From Posidonia oceanica (taxonomy: Eukaryota > Streptophyta > Magnoliopsida > Alismatales > Posidoniaceae), in contig JAZBRS010000077.1 in assembly GCA_037176725.1 (NCBI GenBank), forward strand, positions 3,906,001 through 3,970,000: a stretch of DNA of 64,000 nt, written 5' to 3'. Made by a program: the position numbers and the translations under genes. Each line of letters starts with the position of its first letter. Position 1 is the stretch's first letter. This document shows, in pieces, positions 34,101 to 42,359 of this stretch. The notes beneath the pieces were generated by a model, which saw only the letters and a program-made list of their open reading frames with translations, was not told the origin of the DNA and made no database searches.

Positions 34101-37100
34101 CACGCGCTTCACCTCCTTGACTCCAAACACCTCCTTGTAAAACTTCACTGCCTCCTCCGCCTTACTCGTCGAGACCATCACCTGCGACTTGAACACCGTG
34201 GTCAGAGCAAGCACCTCTCCGCCGTTCTTCATCTCAGCCATCGAAGCACCAGTCACCTCTTGAGCCATGGCAACAAAGGGGAGAATGGGGGGACCAGGGA
34301 ACGAAACCCTAGGGAGGAGAATGTTGAGTTCATTAGAGTATTATAGGTTGAGTCATGTAATAAGGTAATAAGATAAATGGATATCCATTTATATATCCTA
34401 CCGTATATATGTGTAATATCTTGACCTAATAGAGATATACACCTTTCTCTTCCACCTTTTCATGGTACCAGAGCCAAGGGAGAAACCCTACCTGTCAGCC
34501 ACCACTTTTTTCACGGTACGAGCTCGTTCCGGCCACCTCCGGCGCCAGCAACAGTTCCGGCCTCTGTTTTCCGGCTTTCCGGTGCTGTCCGTCTCTTCCT
34601 CTACCTTCTCCGTCGTCAACAGGGGCTGCCAGAGCCCTCTTCGCCGCCGACGGGCCTCCGGCGGCCCAATTTCGCCGCTGATAGGCCTCCAGCAGCCCAT
34701 TTCCGGCTCCGACAGGCCTCTGATGGCCTTGTTCTTCCGCCGACAGGCCCTTCCTGGCCCGATTTTGTGCCGACAGCCTTGTTACAGGTATGTCTGGCTA
34801 CTGCTAACAGTTTTTTGATCCCTTCTCTGTCTCTGTTGGCCTTTGTTGTCCCGTCTCTCCATGACGCATGTAAATGGGACATCAAAAGGTATTTCTAAAT
34901 ACTCCCGATCGTGTATCGTGATTGATGTTGCTACACAGTTCATGAAAAGGACTGTTTCTATCATTATCTACTACTACTGAGGGTGGTTATTGTCTTCCAC
35001 TTGACTACTGCTTTGTGTCATCTTTTTAAAGTATTTTCTGCATCATTTTTACCCTTCAAGTAACTGCATTCAGATCTTATTTGTGCAAATATAATGACCT
35101 CTAAAGATGGATTTGTTAAGAATCTAAGTGGAACTTCAACAAAACTTGATGGGAAGAACTACTTTACGTGGGCACAAAATTTTGAAACCTTTTTGGCTAC
35201 TCACCGAAAACTTAAACACGTCACTCAGCCTCCACCTGATGCAAAGGATAGTGCTTTTGAAGATTGGTATGCCAAGGATTCAACAGTTGTCTCATGAATG
35301 ATGAATAGCATGGAATCTTCGATTGCTCATGGAGTGATGTTTTTACACCCTGCGAAGAAAATCTGGAATACTCTGAAGATAATGTATGGATACGAGCAAA
35401 ATATCTCAAGAGTCTTTGAGGTGTATGAGCAGATCTTCACCTTGAAAATGGGTGACAGTTCAGTACAGCAGCATTTCTCTTCACTTCGATCCCTTCTTGA
35501 GGAGCTTGATTTGTATCAGATATCACTACGATGCGTCGGTATCAGGAGGAGCTTCCCGTTGCTGCACATCTATCTCGTCTGACTTCAGAACTTTCGTCTC
35601 AAGTCCGGGATCAGGTTTTAGGTTTTAGGTTTTTGGTTCAGATTCCTTTGCTCGGGTTCTTCGCATCTCTACTGATACGCCCACGTCTATATCAGATCAT
35701 TCAGTTATGGCAGCCACTCGTGGTCATGGTCACAATTCTAACAGAGGATGAGGTCGAGGACGGACCGATGGCCGAGGTCGTACTCCATGTGAGCATTGTA
35801 GTCGCACTAATCACAGATATGATCGTTGCCACAAGAAGTTTGGGAGACTCGATTGGACACAGGTTTCTACATAGGTACAGGGTACATCTTCAGCTACTCC
35901 TACTGATAGTGCATCTCCAGTAACACTCTCTCAGGAGAAATATGCCCAATTTCTCCAGTTTAGAGAGACTCAGTCTTCTGCAGCTATGGTATCACGTGCT
36001 ACTGCTTCCACGTCAGGTATTTCTGGCCTATTTGCTTCTAAGGACAGTTCTTGGATTATTGATTCAGAAACATCCTCTCATATGACAGGTAGTCGTGACC
36101 TTTATTCTCGCTTATTCCAGTTACCCGACATTAGATCAGTTTCCATTGCAAATGGTAGGACTTGTCGTGTGTCTAGACAAAGCACAATTCGTGCTACGTC
36201 TCAATTGACTTTAGACAAAGTCCTTTATGTCCCTAAATTTCTAGTTAATCTTTTGTCAATTAGCCCTATTACCAAACATCTTAATTGCTTTGTAACATTC
36301 TTTCCTTTTCCCTGTACCTTTCAGGACCTACAGACGGGGAAGAGGATTGGTTTGAGGCGTGACAAAGGTCAAGGAGTCTACTTGTTAGTCAAAGATGAGA
36401 TACCTTGTGGCCTTGCATCATTAACTTTCATGGCAAATCAGGCTATTATTTGGCATCGTCGCTTGGGTCATCCTTCTCATCGTAAACTACAGCAAGCTCT
36501 TCCAAAAATGCCTATTTCTTCTTTTCAGTGTGAGTTAGATAAGCATCATCGTACTACCTTTCATCGTCTTAGTTTAATTAGGAGTCCTTTTGAGTTAGTT
36601 CATTGTGATGTGTGGGGTCTAACCAGAACAACTCTGTGTCTGGTTATAAATATTATATTGTCTTTATTGATGATTTTTCACGAGTATCTTGGATTTATTT
36701 GTTGAATGATAGAGTTAGTGTTCTTGATACTATCAAAAAGTTTTTCGTGGAAATAATAAATCAATATTCTGTTTGTCCAAAAATTCTTCGTACTGATAAT
36801 GCATTGGAATTTACTCAATCAAGTTTACGCAATTATTGTGAATCTCTTGGTGTTATCCACCATACCTTTTGTCCTCATACATCGCAACAAAATGGTGTGA
36901 CTGAACGCAAACATCGCCATATCCTTGATGTTGCCAGGTTTCTCATGTTTGAAATGCAGGTTCCCAAGTGTATCTGGTCTGATGTCGTTTTAACAGCTTC
37001 TTATCTCATCAATCGTATGCCTTCCACCCTACTTGGGAGGGAAATTCCCCTTAAAAGGCTACGTCCTGATATAGATATTTATCCATTCACCCCTCGGATT

Positions 37101-40100
37101 TTTAGTTGTGTTGCGTTTGTTCAGGATTTGACCTCAAATCTGGATAAACTTGCTCCAATGTCCATTTGATGTTTGTTCTTGGGATATTCTCGTACTCATT
37201 GTGGTTATCGTTGCTATATTCCTACTAGTAGGGAATATAGAGTCTCTGCTGATGTTACTTTTCATGAAAATCAGTGCTTCTTTGCTAGTGATCCATCTTC
37301 ACCTGATAGAGTACCTTTACCTTGCATTGTTGAATATGGTGGTACTAATGTCAATGATGCTCCTACTACAGGCAAAGAGGTGTCAAAGACTTTGCAGGTA
37401 TATCAACGACAGTCACGCCCCCTCACAGCCACATCTTCTTCACTATCTGCAGATCTGCCACCTACAGACCTTCACTTGCCCATTGCCATTCGGAAAGGTA
37501 CACGTGTCTCCACGGTCCATCCCATTTCTAATTTTGTTAGCTATGATCACCTTCATCCTACTTTTCGTACGTTTGCCTTGTCTATTACTTCTGAATCAAT
37601 TCCCAGGAACCACCAAGAAGCCCTCTTACTACCACAATGAAAAGCAGCAATGGATGATGAAATCGATGCACTTGTCTCTCGTGGGGCGTGGACATTAGTG
37701 CCTAGACCAGAGGAAACAAATGTTGTTACTTGTAGATGGGTATTTGCTATTAAATACAGGCCTGATGGTATGGTAGACAGGTACAAAGCACGCCTAGTAG
37801 CACGAGGCTTTACACAGGAGTATAGCATTGATTACTTTGAGACATTCTCTCATGTTGCTCGGTTGAATTCCATCAGAGTTATTCTTTCCATTGCTATCAA
37901 CAAATCTTGGGAAGTTTGTCAACTCGACGTCAAGAATGCGTTTCTGTATGGTGATCTTATGGAGCAGGTGCATATGAAGCAACTTCCTGGGTATGTTGCT
38001 CAGGGAGAGAATCAGGTGTGCCTTCTCAAGAAAGCTATCTATGGACTTAAACAGAGTCCACAGGCCTGGTTTGAGAAGTTCAACAGTATTGTTACTACTT
38101 ATGGATTCTGACGTTGTGCTGTGGATCATTCTGTGTTCTACAAACAGACAAACAGTGGTTGTGTGATACTAGCTATGTATGTGGATGATATCCTGGTAAC
38201 TGGTAGTGATCTTACAGGAATCCAGAGGACGAATGATCATTTACAGAAGCACTTTGTGACCAAAGACATGGGCAGACTCAAGTATTCCCTGGGTATTGAA
38301 TTTGCTTATACTAGAGACAGAATGGCATTATCACAGAGAAAATATGTACTGGATCTATTACAGGAAACAAGTCTCTTGAGGTGTAAACCAAAAAAACTCC
38401 ATTTAATGAGAGTCTAGACTTCTGGGATAGCTCTTCACCTTTGTTAGAGGATGCTGGTAGGTACAGGCGGCTTGTTGGGAAGTTGATTTATATGACTGTG
38501 TCACAGTCAGATATTGCTTATATTGTTGGGGTCCTTAGTCAATTTATGCAGGAACCAAAGACAGTACATTGACTGAGAGTCATACGAGTATTGGCTTATG
38601 TTAAGAAGGCTCCAGGAAAATAACCGGTTTACAAGAAAAATGGTCATCTGTTCATTGAAGCCTATTCAGATTCTAGCTATGCAGGCGACAAAGGAGATCG
38701 AAAATCTACTTCTGGATTTTACACCTATGTTGAGAGAAATATAGTCACGTGGCATAGTAAAAAGTAGAATGTCGTCTCTCGATCTAGTGTTGAATCTGAA
38801 TATAGATCTATGGCTCAAACTGCATTGCTAACAATCCTACCTTCTATGAGCGTACCAAGCATATAGAGGTGGATTGTCATTATATTAGAGAGATGGTCAT
38901 AAATGGGATTATTGTTACTCCATATACAAAGTCATCTGATCAGGTTGTAGATATCTTCACTAAAGGACTTAGTATTAGTACTTATGAGTTTCTTTGTAAC
39001 AAGCTGGGCATGATAGATATATATGCTCCAGCTTGAAGGGGAGTGTTGAGTTCATTAGAGTATTATAGATTTAGTCATTTAATAGGGTAATCGGGTAAAC
39101 GGATATCCATTTATATATCCTACCCTATATATATGTAATATCTTGACCTAATAGAGATATACACCTTTCTCTTCTACCTTTTCAGAGAAGAAGAGAAGAA
39201 AAGCTGGAGAAAGGAGCAGTTGATGCGAGAGAAGAACAGCGTGGGAAATGGATACAAAAAGGGTGATGAGGAGTTTTTTTCGTAGGACCGCCACCATCAA
39301 CGGTGATACTACGACGGCAGCGGCGGTGACGGCTACTGTGCTCTCTCTTAAATCCTAAGCTCTGATACCATGTTGAGATGGGAAGAGAATACTATATTAT
39401 TTATGATAACAAAGGATTACAATCTCCTGTGTACGGGAGAACACATACTTAACCAACAAGTACCCTAATAAATGGATAACACAATGATCCATATAAGGAT
39501 CTATTTACTCTAACATCCACGATATGGTCGGTAGAATGACTCACCATTTTCGCTACTTTTAACCAAGTAACTTACAACCACATGTATCTTTTTTCAACTT
39601 CCAAATAAATCAAAAGTGTCTTCCTTAGGTATGCATTTGCACATTTCTTGGCATATCTACATGCCACATATAAGAATACATTCATTTTGTCCGGCTTTAA
39701 ATGTACTTCAACATAGACATTTTATCATCCTCTCTTCGATGACACTTGATTTGAGCAATTTGTATTCCAATTGTTGGGCAATTATATACCATAAAACATA
39801 ACTGCTGCATAACGTTCTACAAAAGAATCCATATACTTTTTACTTATTGTTGTTTTTTGAGCAGCCGGAAAATAGAATTTTGAATTAAAAAGATTTGAAG
39901 TACAAAGACAAAACAGGCTTATTAAGGAAATAAGCCCAGCAGGAAACAGAAAACATAACAACATGAAAAAACAGTTGATGCACTTTGATGTGGCAGTTAT
40001 GCATCAATTTGAACCATAACTTCTCATAGGAATGAACTACTATGAAGATGGGCAATAAAATAGTGCTCTTGAGCAAATTATATAAATGATAGATATCCAC

Positions 40101-41700
40101 AAATGCTAAACTTGATATATAATGGAAATATATTATGCTTATTGTTTCAATACATAAAGATCAAGTAAGCACTGATACTACTTGAAGATAGAATAGCATA
40201 CAAAAATCAAGGGAACTCTTAGATCGGCCAGCTGCAAGCTTCTTTCATCATGATTGAAAATCATAATGCTTTGCATATCTTTCATTTGAGTAGCTAATTT
40301 TCTGGATTCATGTAGATATAAGATTGCACACTCTACCAAAACCCATCCCATAAGAACAGCTGCAAGTGCTCCATAGAAGACTGCTTCATATCTGGTTAAA
40401 ATTGAAACAGATAATACAAAAACATGTAAGTAAACTATTTTCTGATAAGTGTTTATTACATTTATCAGAAGACAAACGAGAAAAGCTTTTACCCAATTGA
40501 TAATAGTAGGAAAGGTGGAGCAAAGCCCAAAAAGATGGAAGTGAGTCGTGCCAAGAGGCTGGTACATGAAAACAATGGCAAGGCCATCGAAGTACCTAGG
40601 AACAAAAAATTCTTTTTATCCAAAGCAAGTGCAGTTCATGGTCAGATATATTAAGAACAACAAGAAATTACATTCCTTGATACAGATGTTACAGAATACA
40701 AACATTTTATGTAGTACAAATATTTATATTTCACTTTAATTTTGTATAAAAACACCAGCCCGAAGTATCATTAATGTTCCAATTTTACAAGATACATGAA
40801 TTGCCATTAAGATATGGACCTCACTGAAGTTAGAACTAAAGTAAAATGACTCATTATGGCCATCATCCTCTGCCTCACACGTATATGGATTTGACCACAC
40901 CATTGCAGTGTGTAAAAATATCATGTCGACAACTTTCTAACGGTTGCAGTATTGCACTAATATAAGTAAAGTAACTACATTGTGTAAACCATTACAGAAT
41001 GTTAGAATAATTCATGATGGTTGTGGCACTGATATTGCATGTGCTAGGGGAATGTTTAAGTCGGTTTTATTTAAATCAGTTCCGCATGCTTCATGTTTAG
41101 TTCAATATTGACATGATATATCAAAAAATCAGAGGAAACTTCAGGTCCATCACAAATGTCTGAATGCAGCACTGATATTGCATGTGCTAGGGAAATGTTT
41201 ATGTTGGTTTTATTTAAATCAGTTCCACACGCTTCATGTTTAGTCCAATATTGCATGATATATCTAAAATATCAGAGGAAACTTCAGGTCCATCACAAAT
41301 GTCTGAATGCGGCATGAATAGAAGAGTTAATCATTACCAGCTAAGGACCAATTAATTATCTGATGTATGGCAAGTAGTTCTTTCTTCTGAGTTCTGTGAG
41401 AAGTGGAAAGCCACACCATCACTGATGATAAACAAACCAAGAAAGCCTGAACCAAACAACAGCAATAAAAAACTCAGTGCTTCATTAAAAAAATTTATAA
41501 GCATAATGCTTTTTATTGATAGAATCAAAACCTAATTCTTAAGGTTTCATGCAATTACTTGAAAATAAAAGAGATTTGGTATCTTGGATTCCTTTTTATC
41601 ATTATGGACAATGCATGACGAAACCTTGTCCCTAACAGCATTCAATTCAAACCACCTGGAAGCAAATCCAGTAAGGACAACAACAGCACCACTAGCAATT
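21958..41700 (-). CDS. PIGN: GPI ethanolamine phosphate transferase 1 (PIG-N), last eight exons
   Basis: PIG-N is the ER multi-pass enzyme that transfers phosphoethanolamine to the first mannose of GPI anchor precursors. Exons (minus): 41700-41559, 41446-41338, 40595-40493, 40391-40202, 32550-32452, 32367-32309, 29272-29167, 22119-21958, total 970 nt. Every junction is GT-AG, all phases agree, and there are no internal stops. The product is the C-terminal membrane domain, with many hydrophobic helices and signature stretches such as NVAFFGTGNFASIASFE, SDVMTIHFFFL and GSWMEIGNSISHFGI. The N-terminal alkaline-phosphatase-like catalytic domain and first membrane helices lie upstream and were not found in the window. 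Introns 4, 6 and 7 are 7.7, 3.0 and 7.0 kb. The intact frame argues for a live host gene. Confidence 0.88.
22254..22602. repeat. 174-bp tandem duplication in last PIG-N intron
   Basis: The copies at 22254-22427 and 22428-22602 differ at only a few positions and both contain a CTC plus A10 run. It starts about 135 bp upstream of the terminal exon acceptor. Confidence 0.95.
23574..23626. repeat. Short near-perfect inverted repeat (hairpin)
   Basis: AAAATTACTTAATGGTGCCC is followed after about 14 bases by GGGCACCATAGAGTAATTTT, its inverted partner with two mismatches. It is probably a tiny MITE relic inside the intron. Confidence 0.6.
23713..23762. repeat. TA microsatellites
   Basis: Two (TA)n runs, at 23713-23735 and 23750-23762, separated by a short spacer. 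Confidence 0.9.
24075..24210 (+). repeat. 5' LTR of TRIM-like element
   Basis: Begins TGTTAGAGTAGATGGATCC and ends CTCCTAACG. It is a close relative of the LTRs at 33062-33206 and 39371-39515. Confidence 0.8.
25044..25180 (+). repeat. 3' LTR of TRIM-like element
   Basis: Begins TGCTAAAGTAAATGGATTC and ends CTCCCTAACA. It pairs with 24075-24210 with numerous substitutions, so the insertion is old. Confidence 0.8.
25340..26024 (+). other. Unidentified transcript-like segment ending in poly(A)
   Basis: A plus-strand frame is open at 25344-25868 but shows no family. A 51-bp tandem duplication (25477-25527 and 25528-25578, with AAAGCAGCCTCTTCTGG) lies inside it. The segment ends CATACATAATGAAAATCC and an A9 run at about 26015-26024, like a retroposed sequence or plant SINE. 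No convincing target duplication was found. It is also intronic to PIG-N on the other strand. Confidence 0.35.
26554..26687 (+). repeat. 5' LTR of copia E1
   Basis: 134 bp, beginning TGTTGAGCTTATTAGAG and ending CATCTTTCA. Confidence 0.9.
26940..28580 (+). pseudogene. Copia reverse transcriptase-RNase H remnant of E1
   Basis: After the linker motif LPITIRKGTRISTTHPISH, the RT fragments follow in several frames: YKPDGIIDRYKARLVAHSF, LDVKNVFLYGDL, and the intact catalytic YVDDILLTGSD at 27633-27665. Then comes the open piece MGRPKYFLGIEF to about 28005. RNase H fragments include SGYAGDRGD, TWCSKKQNVVSRSS and MSMYCDN. Stops include a TGG-to-TGA at 27198-27200 and CAG-to-TAG near 28006. It is not functional. 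The RT and RNase H order and SKKQNVV motif are those of plant copia pol. Confidence 0.9.
28596..28729 (+). repeat. 3' LTR of copia E1
   Basis: 134 bp, beginning TATTTAGCTTATTAGAG (degenerate start) and ending CATCTTTCA. Confidence 0.9.
28922..29190. repeat. About 132-136-bp tandem duplication across PIG-N exon end
   Basis: Copies at about 28922-29054 and 29055-29190. Each contains GTACTAATAA, a GT donor (GTAAGC or GTAGGT on minus) and the last bases of the 106-nt exon. The extra copy lacks the acceptor side. Confidence 0.85.
29167..29272 (-). CDS. PIGN: PIG-N exon, 106 nt
   Basis: Flanked by CAATGCAG and GTAGGT. It encodes CVFSAITKLIQLPRIGCYF, then SDVMTIHFFFL. Its last 25 bases and donor are copied again at 29031-29055 by a tandem duplication. 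Confidence 0.9.
29273..32308 (-). other. PIG-N intron of 3.0 kb
   Basis: AT-rich with no recognised gene. It holds the degenerate repeat noted at 30093-30692. Short frames at 31013-31228 and 31588-31911 show no family and are considered chance. Confidence 0.6.
30093..30692. repeat. Possible degenerate MITE-like repeat
   Basis: The left edge AGGAAGCATGGATTC and right edge GTGTCCATGCTTCC are inverted partners over GGAAGCATGGA. The interior has words such as CACCGGACACGAATATG and CATATCGTATCGTATATG. The element type is not settled. Confidence 0.35.
32309..32367 (-). CDS. PIGN: PIG-N exon, 59 nt
   Basis: Flanked by TTGCTGCAG and GTAAGTT, only 84 bp after the previous exon. It encodes PFLMTSLLMFKLFIPFMLV, a membrane segment. 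Confidence 0.88.
32452..32550 (-). CDS. PIGN: PIG-N exon, 99 nt
   Basis: Flanked by CATAG and GTAAGTG. It encodes 33 codons with the family signature FFGTGNFASIASFEISSVYR. The 7.7-kb intron before it contains the gene-carrying LTR element and copia E2. Confidence 0.92.
33062..33206 (-). repeat. 3' LTR of gene-carrying element
   Basis: 145 bp on minus, beginning TATTAAAGTAAATGGATC and ending CATCTCAACA. The polypurine tract abuts it. Confidence 0.85.
33606..33755. repeat. 3 x 50-bp minisatellite abutting the VOC stop codon
   Basis: Exact 50-bp spacing of CATGCAGTCTCA at 33611, 33661 and 33711, with ACGAACAAGGATAAAAACG in each unit. The array ends at 33755, one base before the terminal codon of the VOC frame, so it forms the beginning of its 3' UTR. 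Confidence 0.92.
33756..34268 (-). pseudogene. Captured VOC/glyoxalase-like protein gene (At5g48480-type)
   Basis: The frame runs from ATG at 34268 to TAG at 33756, 170 codons, with one in-frame TAG at codon 127 (33888-33890) and no introns. The product resembles the small plant VOC (glyoxalase/bleomycin-resistance fold) proteins of the Arabidopsis At5g48480 type. It has AVKFYKEVFGVKEVKRVNHS, the following KRKVEQ and ELKIGAIELLV stretches, DDS-like QSEDSTAAK, and, beyond the stop, a C-terminal KHPFGHVWVVSLAEKY. Length fits the family. No enzyme activity is established for these proteins as far as I know. The start follows CCTAGGGTTTCG-like 5' UTR sequence, and the gene sits between the PBS-side leader and the polypurine tract of the LTR element. 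The single stop may make it a recent pseudogene. Confidence 0.8.
34322..34462 (+). repeat. 5' LTR of copia E2
   Basis: Begins TGTTGAGTTCATTAGAG and ends CCACCTTTTCA. Confidence 0.93.
35094..35935 (+). pseudogene. gag of copia E2 (broken)
   Basis: Starts ATG at 35094 with the copia gag N-terminus LDGKNYFTWAQNFETFL. A TGA at 35295-35297 replaces the Trp seen in relatives (VSW). The frame continues with KIWNTLKIMYG, ISRVFEVYEQIF and SLRSLLEELD, then shifts near 35540. A CCHC zinc knuckle CEHCSRTNHRYDRC (C-X2-C-X4-H-X4-C) lies at about 35800-35840. It would form the nucleocapsid. Confidence 0.9.
35950..36600 (+). pseudogene. Protease and GAG-pre-integrase region of copia E2
   Basis: SSWIIDSETSSHMTGS occupies the retropepsin active site, with the usual DSGA changed to DSET. 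LDKVLYVPKFLVNLLSI and WHRRLGHPSHRKLQQALP (His of the HHCC region) follow in one open frame to about 36560. Confidence 0.88.
36590..37170 (+). pseudogene. Integrase of copia E2 (frameshifted)
   Basis: The DDE residues are visible but split over two frames: HCDVWG at 36600-36617, RTDNALEF near 36790, and NGVTERKHR near 36893. A shift lies near 36620-36640. The C-terminal part reads VPKCIWSDVVLTASYLINRM. Confidence 0.88.
37171..37640 (+). pseudogene. Integrase C-terminus/linker of copia E2
   Basis: An open frame in a new phase encodes FLGYSRTHCGYRCYIPTSRE and ends in the pre-RT linker LPIAIRKGTRVSTVHPISNF. It is separated from the core by TGA at 37167-37169. Confidence 0.85.
37620..38420 (+). 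pseudogene. Reverse transcriptase of copia E2
   Basis: Frames at 37650-38111 and 38121-38417 are separated by a TGA. They carry WVFAIKYRPDGMVDRYKARL, LDVKNAFLYGDL, AIYGLKQSPQAWFEKF and the intact catalytic YVDDILVTGSD at about 38178. It is close to a readable RT, with a frameshift near the end. Confidence 0.9.
38420..39035 (+). pseudogene. RNase H of copia E2, with internal deletion
   Basis: AYSDSSYAGDKGDRKSTSGF and SRSSVESEYRSMAQTA are visible. The sequence then jumps to the downstream TFYERTKHIEVDCHYI region in another frame. Roughly 90 bases that should hold the MSMYCDN catalytic segment are missing. Confidence 0.85.
39044..39184 (+). repeat. 3' LTR of copia E2
   Basis: Begins TGTTGAGTTCATTAGAG and ends CTACCTTTTCA. 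It differs from the 5' copy at several scattered sites. Confidence 0.93.
39371..39515 (-). repeat. 5' LTR of gene-carrying element
   Basis: 145 bp on minus, beginning TGTTAGAGTAAATAGATCC and ending CATCTCAACA, followed by the tRNA-iMet-type PBS. Confidence 0.88.
39520..40201 (-). other. PIG-N intron remainder, no gene
   Basis: AT-rich sequence between the right end of the gene-carrying element and the 190-nt exon. No coding signal. Confidence 0.6.
40202..40391 (-). CDS. PIGN: PIG-N exon, 190 nt
   Basis: Flanked by AACCAG and GTATGC. It encodes YEAVFYGALAAVLMGWVLVE, then a polar loop (KLATQMKDMQ, NHDERSLQLAD) and RVPLIF, ending in phase 0. Confidence 0.88.
40493..40595 (-). CDS. PIGN: PIG-N exon, 103 nt
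   Basis: Flanked by CCTAG and GTAAAAG. It encodes TSMALPLFSCTSLL and FLGFAPPFLLLSI, a hydrophobic segment. Using the donor one base later than the first GG restores the frame into the next exon. Confidence 0.85.
41027..41312. repeat. 143-bp tandem duplication in PIG-N intron
   Basis: Copies at 41027-41169 and 41170-41312, both beginning CACTGATATTGCATGTGCTA and ending CATCACAAATGTCTGAATGC, with a few differences. Confidence 0.93.
41338..41446 (-). CDS. PIGN: PIG-N exon, 109 nt
   Basis: Flanked by TTCAG and GTAATGA. It encodes FLVCLSSVMVWLSTS and HQIINWSLA and ends with one base of a Gly codon completed by the next exon. Confidence 0.87.
41559..41700 (-). CDS. PIGN: PIG-N exon (first one found), 142 nt
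   Basis: Begins after TTTTTTGCAG and ends before GTAATT. It contributes one base plus 47 codons, including IASGAVVVLTGFASRWFEL and ending KIPNLFYFQ. The preceding exon was not found up to 64 kb. Confidence 0.85.
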
Positions 41701-41967
41701 CTGCAAAAAAACATGTATAAAGAAAATGCCTCATAATCCCAAATACGAGATAGAATGATAACAACAAAAACTATTCAAAGTACTAAATGCCTTTCTAAAA
41801 CGTTTGGATTCAGAATTTTTTTTATCCGCAACTAACTATTACACGATCAATAATCACGGGAATCCAGAAAACAAAGCATGACTCCTTAAGATGCCAGTAC
41901 TCTACATTATTCCATTTGGAAGACCAATTTAGCTATAGATTAAATGATATCCCTTGGAGATCAATGT

Positions 41968-42098
41968 TGTTAGTGTTTATGTGATGTATGGGTCTTAGAA
42001 GCATTACTGTATTTTTCAATTCTAACTTTAATCCTATATAAGAATGACGGGCCCTAGCAATACAACAATCTGTGTCTTTTCCTCTTTTTGTCTTCACA
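41968..42098 (+). repeat. 5' LTR of copia E3
   Basis: Begins TGTTAGTGTTTATGTG and ends TTTGTCTTCACA. Confidence 0.9.
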
Positions 42099-42359
42099 TG
42101 GTATCAAAAGCTAGGGTTAGCATTTGAAGCCACCACAACTCCCTCCCTCCCTCGCAACCGCCACCGTCGGAACCTACCGCAGCTGCTGCCGGCCCCACTA
42201 GGGCCTTCCACTGCAGTTGGCAGTTCTGCAACTGCCGCCGGTGCCAATGGCCTTTCCCCTTCCCACCGGCAGCCTGTTTTGGGGCTGTCCAGCCAGAACA
42301 GCCCGTTTTCTGGCCATCTCTCATGCCGAACAGCCTACCAGAGGTCTGACAGCACACTT

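Larger units (their letters stand above)
34322..39184 (+). mobile_element. Copia element E2, 4.9 kb, nested in the gene-carrying element
   Basis: LTRs of 141 bp are at 34322-34462 and 39044-39184, the PBS TGGTACCAGAGCC at 34463-34475, and the polypurine tract CTTGAAGGGGAG before the 3' LTR. The perfect duplication GAGAA lies at 34317-34321 and 39185-39189. Domain order gag-protease-integrase-RT-RNase H is the Ty1/copia order. All modules have stops or shifts. It inserted between the leader and the VOC gene of the minus-strand host element, so it is the younger of the two. Confidence 0.95.
33062..39515 (-). mobile_element. Non-autonomous LTR element carrying a captured VOC gene, split by copia E2
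   Basis: On the minus strand the 5' LTR is 39515-39371, the PBS TGGTATCAGAGCT is 39370-39358, and the polypurine tract TTGAGGGGGAG is just above 33206. The 3' LTR is 33206-33062. The flanks TCAAC (33057-33061) and TCCAC (39516-39520) are a near-perfect 5-bp target duplication. Discounting the E2 insertion, the element is about 1.6 kb. Its interior has no gag or pol but holds a full-length VOC-family gene in the same orientation, a 3 x 50-bp repeat, and a tail with GGGTTTAATGGAGATTTTGC shared with the TRIM-like element at 24075. It lies in sense orientation in a PIG-N intron. Confidence 0.82.

Noticed and set aside
40736..40924. 62-codon minus ORF between PIG-N exons
   Set aside because: The flanking exons join perfectly in frame (41338 to 40595), so this is intron sequence.
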